14,666 nt of DNA from contig BBFD01000076.1 of assembly GCA_001313065.1 (NCBI GenBank), positions 1-14,666 of the forward strand, written 5' to 3'. The notes below the pieces were generated by a model. It ran no database searches. It saw only the letters and a list, made by a program, of their open reading frames with translations, and was not told where the DNA came from. The translations under genes were made by a program, and so were the position numbers. Numbering within the stretch: position 1 is the first letter of the stretch; each line of letters begins with the position of its first letter. Of this stretch, positions 8,303 to 14,666 are shown piece by piece. Origin of the DNA: Silvimonas sp. JCM 19000 (GTDB lineage: Bacteria > Pseudomonadota > Gammaproteobacteria > Burkholderiales > Chitinibacteraceae).

Positions 8303-8457
8303 GGCAAGACCTGGGTGGGTGGATCAGGGGCTATCAAGACCTTGGGCACAGCGCCTTCGGTGTGGCCAATTATGCCGCCAATCGCCAGTGCGCAAACGCA
8401 AGGGGGCGATGTTGGCAACGTGAGCCAAATGCTCCGGCCTGATCCACGCCGCGCGGC

Positions 8458-8808
8458 TTAGAGCGCCGCGATTACCGTCACTTCGACTTTGTAGCGGTTG
8501 TCGGCCAGACGCGCTTCGACCGTGGTGCGCGCGGGCGTATGGCCGGGCGCAACCCACTGCGACCAGGCGTCGTTCATACCGTCGTATTCATTGATATCGG
8601 GCAAATAAATTGTGGCGCTGAGTATTTTGCCTTTCTCGGAGCCCACTTCAGCCAGCAGCTTGTCGATGGTACCCAGTACTTCGAGCATCTGGCCGCGCGT
8701 ATCGAGCTCCAGCGTTTCTGCAACCTGCCCAGCCAGATAAACCGTGTTGTTGTGCACCACGATCTCGGACATGCGTGGACCAATGTAATGACGCTGAATG
8801 CTGGACAT
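8458..8808 (-). CDS. RidA/YjgF/UK114-family protein
   Basis: The protein has 116 residues and an intact frame. ATG at 8808-8806 has GGAG seven bases upstream. The fold signature is clear: HNNTVYLAGQVAE, then DINEYDGMNDAWSQW, then PARTTVEARLADNRYKVEV. R94 and E109 correspond to the substrate-binding Arg and the Glu of RidA-type imine/enamine deaminases. These hydrolyse reactive 2-aminoacrylate-type intermediates released by PLP enzymes. The ending VEVTVIAAL and the spacing place it in the wider Rid family, not certainly in the RidA subgroup, so specificity may differ. It is insulated from the upstream desaturase by a strong terminator and lies 155 bases before the GH18 gene on the same strand. 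Confidence 0.92.
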   Translation of the reverse strand: MSSIQRHYIGPRMSEIVVHNNTVYLAGQVAETLELDTRGQMLEVLGTIDKLLAEVGSEKGKILSATIYLPDINEYDGMNDAWSQWVAPGHTPARTTVEARLADNRYKVEVTVIAAL

Positions 8809-8846
8809 AAAAGGGCTCCGTTGTTGGTGTGTTTGCTGTCCTGCTT

Positions 8847-8875
8847 ATTTTAGTGCGCTACCCGGCCCTCGCCCA
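8847..8875 (-). promoter_or_regulatory. Possible promoter of the RidA-family gene
   Basis: On the minus strand, TAAAAT at 8852-8847 matches a -10 box. It lies 39 bases before the start codon and just downstream of the terminator, where a promoter is needed. The -35 position (8875-8870, TGGGCG) is a poor match. Confidence 0.3.
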
Positions 8876-8885
8876 CGCCTGAGAC

Positions 8886-8918
8886 AAAAAAAGGCGAGCC
8901 TTAGCTCGCCTTTTTTTT
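8886..8918. terminator. Strong bidirectional intrinsic terminator after the desaturase gene
   Basis: Seven A, GGCGAGC, a four-base loop (CTTA), GCTCGCC and eight T make a textbook Rho-independent terminator that works on either strand. It is placed 16 bases beyond the desaturase stop and ends that minus-strand transcript before the RidA-family gene. Confidence 0.93.
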
Positions 8919-8934
8919 ATCAACTACCCGCCGC

Positions 8935-10124
8935 TCAGACTGCAGCCACGCGGCGCAGACGATGCGAAAACTCTTGCAGTGCCGCAATGCCACTGGCTTC
9001 GGCACGGGCGCACCAGTCTTGCAGATGACTCAACAGCTCGGTACTGCTCATGCTGGAACGCTCCCACAGGCGAGTCAGTTCCTGGCGCATCTGGTAAACC
9101 TGATCCAGCACCTTGCTCTGTGCCAGCAGCGTATCCAGATGGGCTTTGTCATCCACCGGCGTATCTTTGGCATCTTGCTTCAGCCACACGCGCATCTGGC
9201 GCGACGGGTTGAAATCAAAGTGCGGCAGGCTGGCGTTGGCGCGCAGTTTGTCGACTTCTTCGCCCACCGTGCGCTTCAGCGACTTGGCGTAGTTGGCAGC
9301 GATGGTGTAGCGGTTGGCGATAATGGCTGCCAGCGCTTGCTCATCCAGCTCCATATGGCCATCGACCATCTTCATGCGCGGTGCCACTTTGCGCACTTTG
9401 GCCAGCTTGAATGCCGCCATGATACGGATGTACATCCAGCCCAGATCAAATTCCCACCACTTGTTGGAGAACTTGGCGGAAGTACCAAAGGTGTGATGGT
9501 TGTTATGCAGTTCTTCGCCGCCAATGATGATGCCCCACGGCACCAGGTTGGTCGAAGCGTCTTCGCATTCAAAGTTACGGTAGCCAAAGTAGTGGCCAAT
9601 CCCGTTGATCACACCGGCGGCCCAGAACGGAATCCATGCCATTTGCAGCGCCCAGATCCAGATGCCGTTGGCGCCAAACAGCACCAGGTCAAGAATCGCC
9701 ATCGTTACCGGGCCCCACACGCTGCGCGGGGTGTACAGATTGCGTTCCAGCCAGTCGTCCGGCGTGCCATGCCAAACTTGGCCAGGGTTTCCTTGTTTTT
9801 GGATTCTTTGCGATACAGCTCGGCGCCTTCAGAGAGCACCTTTTTCAGGCCCAGCACTTGCGGGCTGTGCGGATCTTGTTCGGTTTCGCAGCGGGCGTGG
9901 TGTTTGCGGTGAATCGCAACCCATTCTTTGGTGACCATACCGGTGGTCAGCCACAGCCAGAAGCGGAAGAAATGACTGGGGATCGGATGCAGATCCAGAC
10001 CGCGGTGAGTCTGGTTGCGGTGCAGAAAGATCGTAACGCCGGCGATGGTGATGTGCGTAAGCACCAGCATCACCACGATGTAACCCCACCAAGGCAGATC
10101 AATCATGCCGTTTAACCATTCCAT
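8935..10124 (-). CDS. Membrane fatty-acid (acyl-CoA) desaturase, frame broken once
   Basis: ATG at 10124-10122 has GGAGAGG about eight bases upstream. One base missing near 9770 splits the frame; restoring a C gives LAKFGHGTPDDWLERNLYTP followed by RSVWGPVTMAIL. The full product is about 396 residues. The three di-iron histidine boxes are intact: HRNQTH (35-40), HRKHH (72-76) and HNNHH (about 207-211, in EELHNNHHTFG). Hydrophobic segments flank them. This is a delta-9-type aerobic desaturase that introduces a double bond into acyl chains at the inner membrane and adjusts fluidity. About 180 residues follow the third box; the last stretch is rich in charged and helical sequence, a long tail compared with minimal desaturases. 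A terminator follows directly. The 65-base upstream gap contains AT-rich promoter-like sequence. Confidence 0.93.
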
Positions 10125-10159
10125 CTATTCGACCTCTCCACGTAGATACAACTGACAAT

Positions 10160-10171
10160 ATTTATATAAAT
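10160..10171. promoter_or_regulatory. 12-bp palindrome in the desaturase promoter region
   Basis: ATTTATATAAAT is self-complementary. It lies 36 bases upstream of the desaturase start, in the short gap after mscS. It overlaps the most -10-like sequence on the minus strand (TTATAT/TATAAA), so it is either simply the AT-rich promoter core or an operator for desaturase control. No clear -35 can be paired with it. Confidence 0.35.
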
Positions 10172-10189
10172 CAAGAATCACGGCGGATA

Positions 10190-11599
10190 TTACAAGCTTT
10201 TGACGGCTCTAGCACAACCGTTCGTAATCCATAAAAGGCTTTGTGAAAACTCACAATTCAGAGGCGCCGATGGCTGCGGCGCAGTCACGCCTTGCAGGTT
10301 GCCATCGCCCGCCAGTTTGCTGGACGGCTCAAAATGCACCACATCCAGCCGGTTAAACGGAATATTGATCTGGTGTTCGCGAAACGCGCGCCACACCTTG
10401 AGATTGATATCAGACTTAAGCCCGCCTGATCCGTTCTCTGGATCTTTGAGCCAGAAGCCCACCGAAACGTTCACCGCGCTGTCACCGAACGAATCGACAT
10501 AGCCGCGCGGCGAAGGTTCTTGCACGATGCGTTCAATGTCGCGGGTGGCGTCGACCAGAATCTGCAGGACCTGGTCAAGATCGGATTCATACCCCACGGC
10601 AAAGGTCATGCGGGTAAAGACGTTGGGGTCAGTATAGGACTGGTTAACTACCGTCGACGTGACCAAGGTGTCGTTCGGAACCAGCGCTTCAGTGCCGTCG
10701 AGGCTCTTCAGCACGATATAGCGAGCAGTCAGGCGGGTGACCACGCCTTGGCGGTCGGCAATCTGCACCATATCCCCCATGCGGATGGAACGATCCAGCA
10801 AGATGATGAAGCCCGAGACGTAATTAGACGCGATTTTCTGTAGCCCGAGACCCAGGCCCACCCCTAGGGCGCCGCCAAATACCGACAGCACCGAGGGGTC
10901 GACGCCCACCAGCGGCAAGGCCACCACCACCGCAATCACCACCAGCAGCGTTTGTGAGATCTTGGTCAGCATCACGCGCAAACTGGCATCCAGCATGCGC
11001 GCCTGCATCAAGCGGCGCTCGATCAGTCGGCTGAGCCACATCGCCACCAGCATGGTCGCCGCAATCGACGCGACGCCTTGCAGAATGGTGAGCACCGAAA
11101 TACGTTGGTGCCCCAGATGAAAGCTCAGGTCATCCAGCGCATCGGCAATTTCGGGCAGGATGCCAACCACATGCAGCGCATAGGCCAACCAGATGATGCC
11201 ACCGATGCGCCGCTCCCAGCGCGGTACCCACGCGGCATCCTGAAACACGTGCCCTAATAGATAGGTGAGCACGGTAATGTTGAGCATGGCCAACAGCAGA
11301 ACGTCTGCGACCGCGATCAAGCGGAATGGCGGCGTTAATGCCAGGCCCAGCAAGCCCATGCCGATTTTGGCCGTCAGCAGTGCCGCCACCGGAAACACAA
11401 TGCGCAGAACGCCCTCACCCAGCCAACCCAGACGCGACGCTTCGCGCCGGATCAAAGGCTTGAGCAGCACCTTGCTTAGCACGCCAAGACAAAAGGCCAG
11501 CGCCAGAATGCCTGCCTGACTGAGGATTTCTGGCGTTAACCAGCCATGTTGCTTGATATCAAGAACAAGGGCGACAACCAGGCTATGACGTTGATCCAT
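10190..11599 (-). CDS. MscS-family mechanosensitive ion channel
   Basis: The start is taken as ATG at 11599-11597 (MDQRHSLVVALVLDIKQ), giving 469 residues. The reading frame remains open upstream, but that stretch is antisense-free coding sequence of rfaE2 in another frame. There are about six membrane segments (near residues 27-45, 66-88, 93-115, 133-148, 170-190, 213-231). The MscS pore helix and beta-domain entry follow: DPSVLSVFGGALGVGLGLGL, then QKIASNYVSGFIILLDRSIR and MGDMVQI. The C-terminal vestibule region continues to about residue 430. These channels open under membrane tension to release solutes during hypo-osmotic shock. It overlaps the end of rfaE2 by 17 bases with no obvious ribosome-binding site, suggesting translational coupling. 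The last 30 residues look unlike the family, so a late frameshift cannot be excluded. Confidence 0.9.
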   Translation of the reverse strand: MDQRHSLVVALVLDIKQHGWLTPEILSQAGILALAFCLGVLSKVLLKPLIRREASRLGWLGEGVLRIVFPVAALLTAKIGMGLLGLALTPPFRLIAVADVLLLAMLNITVLTYLLGHVFQDAAWVPRWERRIGGIIWLAYALHVVGILPEIADALDDLSFHLGHQRISVLTILQGVASIAATMLVAMWLSRLIERRLMQARMLDASLRVMLTKISQTLLVVIAVVVALPLVGVDPSVLSVFGGALGVGLGLGLQKIASNYVSGFIILLDRSIRMGDMVQIADRQGVVTRLTARYIVLKSLDGTEALVPNDTLVTSTVVNQSYTDPNVFTRMTFAVGYESDLDQVLQILVDATRDIERIVQEPSPRGYVDSFGDSAVNVSVGFWLKDPENGSGGLKSDINLKVWRAFREHQINIPFNRLDVVHFEPSSKLAGDGNLQGVTAPQPSAPLNCEFSQSLLWITNGCARAVKSL

Positions 11600-12089
11600 T
11601 CGCGAGTCGTATACGTTGCAAAGTCTGCGTGGTCGAAGTGGCGTGCAGGAAGGGGATGGAATGCACCGTGCCGCCCCAGCCCAATACTTCGGCGCTGCCA
11701 ACGATACGGTCCGGCGTCCAGTCGCCGCCCTTCACCAGCACGTCCGGACGCACCTGCATGATCAGATCATAGGGTGTATCGGCATCGAACCATGTCACCA
11801 GATCCACCGACTGCAGCGCGGCGATCACGGCCGCCCGCATTTCCAGCGGATTGATCGGGCGATCGGCGCCCTTATTCTGTCGACGCACCGAGGCATCGGT
11901 ATTCAACGCCACCACCAGGGCAGCGCCTTGCGCGCGGGCCTGCGCCAGATAGGTGACATGACCGCGGTGCAGAATATCAAAACAGCCATTGGTGAACACC
12001 AAAGGCCGCGCCAAAGTGTCGAGTTTGCGCGCCAGATTTTCCGGCGCGCAGATTTTGCTTTCGAAGTCCGGCAGGGCGTATACGGTCAT
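11583..12089 (-). CDS. rfaE2: D-glycero-beta-D-manno-heptose 1-phosphate adenylyltransferase
   Basis: This 168-residue cytidylyltransferase-fold enzyme is equivalent to the C-terminal half of E. coli HldE. It transfers AMP from ATP to heptose-1-phosphate, making the ADP-heptose used for the LPS inner core. The nucleotide-binding motif FTNGCFDILHRGHVTYL carries HxGH at H41 and H44. NTDASVRRQNKGADRPI and the KGGDW segment are also typical. ATG at 12089-12087 follows the ferritin-like gene's TGA by one base, with AGG six bases upstream inside that gene. Its TAG overlaps the start of mscS. The stand-alone form, split from the kinase, is usual in betaproteobacteria; the kinase gene is not in this window. 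Confidence 0.93.
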   Translation of the reverse strand: MTVYALPDFESKICAPENLARKLDTLARPLVFTNGCFDILHRGHVTYLAQARAQGAALVVALNTDASVRRQNKGADRPINPLEMRAAVIAALQSVDLVTWFDADTPYDLIMQVRPDVLVKGGDWTPDRIVGSAEVLGWGGTVHSIPFLHATSTTQTLQRIRLANGSTS

Positions 12090-12090
12090 C

Positions 12091-12930
12091 TCAGGCCTGC
12101 CCTGCGGCCACGGCCAGTTGCTTGCGATAGCGGTTCAGATCAGTCACGGTCTCGAAGGCCATACCGAACAAGCTGGACAGGTTGCGCAGAATGCCACCTA
12201 CCACTCGCGCTTCCCATTCCTTGCCAAACTGGATCTGGGTATCCAGCCAGTGCTCCAGCCAGTCCGGATCCGGCAAACGGCTTTGCACCGTGTCATTGGG
12301 GAACAGATCTTTGTTAACGTGCAGATTGGTCGGATGCAACGGCTTGCCCGAACGCGCGGACGAGGCCATCAGCATGCCGATCTTGCAAAGGCCAGGCGCG
12401 CTTCGTCGCCCATGCGTTCGATCGAACGCTTCATGTATTTGAGATACGCGCCACCATGACGGGCTTCATCGGTGGAAAGCGTCTTGTAGATTTGCTTGAT
12501 CACCGGCTCGGTATGCCATTCCGAAGCACGGCGATACCACTGCGTCAGGCGGACCTCGCCACAGAAATGCAGCATCAGGGTTTCCAGCGGCGGCGCCGGA
12601 TCAAATTCAAAACGCACTGCGTGCAGTTCTTCTTCGGTCGGTACCATATCGGGACGGAAGCGACGCAGGTATTCCATCAGCACCAGCGAGTGCTTTTGTT
12701 CTTCGTAAAACCAGATCGACATAAAAGCCGAGAAATCGGAGTCATCGCGGTTATCACGCAAGAACATTTCAGTGGCCGGCAACGCGGACCACTCCGTTAT
12801 CGCGTTCATCTTTACCGTCAACGCTTGCTCGTCGGTGAGCAGACTGGTGTCGAACTGATCCCAGGCAATGTCGTCCGCCATACTCCAGCGGGCTTTTTTC
12901 AAGATCAGCAAACAGTTGAGGATAAAGCAT
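12091..12930 (-). CDS. Ferritin-like di-iron protein, acyl-ACP-desaturase-like ligand set; frame broken twice
   Basis: ATG at 12930-12928 (AGGAG eight bases upstream) reads MLYPQLFADLEK. The six-base A/T run at 12894-12899 is one too long; with five, it continues ARWSMADDIAWDQFDTSLL. One base missing near 12386 restores LAFAKIGMLMASSARSGKPL. The corrected protein is about 279 residues, soluble and helical. The full four-helix di-iron set is visible: E46 (AITEWSALPATE), E77 and H80 (EEQKH), E125 (CGEV), E155 and H158 (DEARH). The E, ExxH, E, ExxH order is that of ferritin-like oxidases such as acyl-ACP desaturases and rubrerythrins. The reaction is not known. It is the first gene of a tight unit with rfaE2 and mscS. 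Without correction it would be mis-started at ATG 12881, where GGAG lies too close to work. Confidence 0.85.
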
Positions 12931-12957
12931 GGGACCAACTCCTGGGGGCGGCTGTTA

Positions 12958-12987
12958 GTTATATAAACTTGTGGATGCAGAGATAAA
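12958..12987 (-). promoter_or_regulatory. Possible promoter of the ferritin-like/rfaE2/mscS unit
   Basis: On the minus strand, TTTATC (12987-12982) and TATAAC (12963-12958) are separated by 18 bases. Transcription would begin near 12951, about 20 bases before the corrected ATG. The rest of the gap to cls (13155) shows no gene and no convincing terminator; GCAAG/CTTGC around 13015 is only a short stem. Confidence 0.4.
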
Positions 12988-13155
12988 CCGGGCAATTAGA
13001 CAGGCAAGTCGCCGCTTGCAGCAAGTTGTTTTAAACACCTTTAACGCAAGCGTCATGTGCACCGGAGCGGGGAAGAAAGATACCTGCAGAACATGACATC
13101 CGGGAGTCCCATTATTCACGCTGCCGCCATCCGCCCAAAGCCGGGCAGACAGGCG

Positions 13156-14554
13156 CTACAACAAAGGTGAACACAAGCGCGCGCAGCTTCACCAAACGCT
13201 TCCAGTTTGCTGATCTTGCGCGGACGGCTCACGCGCACACAATGCGCCAGGTCTTTTTTTTCGAATTCGACGGCCAGCCGATCCGCCAGATACTCGCCGT
13301 AGCCCAAAACGCTCACCTCAAAATTAAGCCGGAAGCTGCGATTATCAAAATTAGCCGTACCGATCATGGCGTAACTGCGATCCACCACCAAGGTCTTGGA
13401 ATGCAGCATGCGGTTGGTGTATTCCCACACCTGCACGCCTGCCTGGGTCAGCTCTTCAAAATAAGAACGGGCCGCCAAGGTTACCAGATGAGAATCGCTT
13501 TTCCGCGGCACCATCACACGCACGTCGACGCCGCGCAACGCAGCACTGGTCAGTGCCGTCATCGCGGCTTCATCCGGCACAAAATACGGCGTGGTCAACC
13601 AGACCCGCTGCTGCGCCGCATTAATCGTGGCCAGATAGGTTCGATAAATCGGCGCGAACTCATTGTCCGGCCCAGACTGCAACACCTGCACAATCTGCTC
13701 ACCCGGCGTGGCGGCCAGCGTTTGTGTCGCCTGGCGCTGTTCGCCGGTCGTATAAAACCAGTCTTCCCAGAACACCTGCTGTAAACGTTCTACCGCCTGC
13801 CTTCCAGCAAAAGATGCAGATCGTGGTAGGCATGCGGATTAACGCGTTCATCTTCTTCGTCGGTGATGTTGATGCCGCCGGTGAAGCCGATTTGCTCATC
13901 GCAAACCACGATCTTGCGGTGAGTACGCATATTGATCACGGGGCGGAATTTGCGAAAGGTAGTGTGGTGGAAAAAGGCAACCATCACGCCCGCAGTCAGC
14001 ATCGGCGCCAGAAACTTTTTTGCCCAACCGCTTGGAGCCCAGGGCGTCAATCAGCAGTCGCACCTTTACGCCCTCAGCCGCTTTGCGCGCCAGGAGCTTA
14101 GCCAAGGCCATGCCGATACGGTCGGCTCGTAGATGTAGTACTCAAGATGAATGCTGTGCTTTGCTTGTTCGATTGCCGAGAAGATCGCACTGAAGGCAGC
14201 CCCGCCGTCGACAAGGATTTCCAGACGGGAGCAGGACGCCGGTGGCAAATATGAAGTGGCCGTGCCGAGCTTGGCCATCTGGACGGCGGAAACCGGAGGC
14301 GTTATGTCATTCGCAGCCGCCGCGGCCAGTCCGCCGGTCAAGCGCAGCTTGCTGGCGACCCGGCGCATGCGGCGACGCTTGATTTTCTGCGGACCGAATA
14401 CGTAATAGATGATCAAGCCAATATAAGGCAGCGCGGCCAGCGACAGGATCCAGCTGAGCGTGGCGACGGGGGCACGCTTTTGCCAGATGATCATGATCGA
14501 AAGTGCGATCAGATAGAGCGACCAAAGCAAGACGATGGCAGAGGTATAAGACAC
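13156..14554 (-). CDS. cls: Cardiolipin synthase, frame broken four times
   Basis: This phospholipase-D-superfamily enzyme condenses phosphatidyl groups into cardiolipin at the inner membrane. GTG at 14554-14552 is the only early start after an in-frame TAA, though no good ribosome-binding site precedes it. Two N-terminal helices (WSLYLIALSIMIIW and LSWILSLAALPYIGLIIYYV) form the PLDc_N region. Both HKD motifs are intact: HRKIVVCD (H212, K214, D219) and HSKTLVVD (H385, K387, D392), each followed by a GG/GT-N segment. Breaks are a missing base near 14124 (EPDRIGMALAK), one extra base in 14016-14021 (LGKKFLAPML), a missing base near 13808 (EGQAVERLQQVFWEDW), and one near 13180. The last restores a typical ...ALCSPLL end at TAG 13158-13156. 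The corrected length is about 466 residues, normal for Cls. Confidence 0.92.
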
Positions 14555-14666
14555 ACAGCAAACCGGGTCGAATTATTGTGCTGTGAGCTTAGCAGCAAGG
14601 CTGCAGGCTGGCTTGGGCGATATGAGGGAATTGTGTGCAGGGTTGCGGCCTACACCGGCACGGCGC

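Noticed and set aside
7664..8461. Open frame of 265 codons on the plus strand opposite GH18
   Set aside because: It is antisense to the GH18 gene with its complete catalytic motif; it has no ribosome-binding site and no family pattern.
8962..9912. Open frame of 316 codons on the plus strand opposite the desaturase
   Set aside because: The complementary strand encodes a desaturase with all three His boxes; this frame is a high-GC shadow.
11616..12317. Open frame of 233 codons on the plus strand opposite rfaE2 and the ferritin-like gene
   Set aside because: It is antisense to two recognisable genes; His/Arg/Gln-rich composition without motifs.
1..14666. Search for tRNA, rRNA, CRISPR arrays, insertion sequences, phage, defence or toxin-antitoxin genes
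   Set aside because: No regularly spaced repeats, cloverleaf-like sequences, transposase motifs or terminal inverted repeats were seen; every sizeable coding stretch was assigned to a known family.

Overview
The window reads as ordinary chromosomal DNA of a Gram-negative betaproteobacterium. ADP-heptose (LPS core) synthesis, a stand-alone RfaE2-type adenylyltransferase, exonuclease I, an aerobic three-His-box desaturase and cardiolipin synthase support this. A chitinase-family GH18 gene and the general style of the proteins are compatible with the Neisseriales/Chitinibacteraceae side of the class, but that placement is inference. I see no rRNA, tRNA, CRISPR array, insertion sequence, phage gene or toxin-antitoxin pair.

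Layout. Positions 1-585 (minus strand): an SRPBCC-fold protein followed by the start of a TauE/SafE permease. 740-1812 (plus): a membrane acyltransferase-3 protein whose stop codon overlaps that of a convergent LysR regulator (1809-2722, minus). The LysR gene diverges from two tandem pirin genes (2853-4674, plus), and an ATC-N9-GAT LysR-type site lies between them. 4792-6218 (plus): sbcB, exonuclease I. 6269-~7200 or 7334 (plus): a BASS-family transporter. From 7229 onward every gene is on the minus strand. Read in transcription order from the right edge they are: cardiolipin synthase; a three-gene unit of ferritin-like di-iron protein, rfaE2 and an MscS-family channel; an acyl-CoA/fatty-acid desaturase with its own strong terminator; a RidA-family protein; and an unsecreted GH18 hydrolase.

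How the genes work together. The right half has an envelope theme: cardiolipin synthesis, lipid desaturation, LPS heptose supply, osmotic-stress gating and possibly a second desaturase-like di-iron enzyme. The left centre is a LysR/pirin module. The rest are unrelated housekeeping or accessory genes.

The most striking global property is about 20 single-base indels that break otherwise intact, motif-complete genes. A/T runs of six or more tend to be one base too long, and short G/C runs tend to be one base too short. This looks like consensus sequencing error rather than gene decay. I therefore annotated the affected genes at full length and listed the break points. I did not find a convincing undescribed system; the best leads are the ferritin-like protein in the rfaE2/mscS unit and the LysR-pirin control region.
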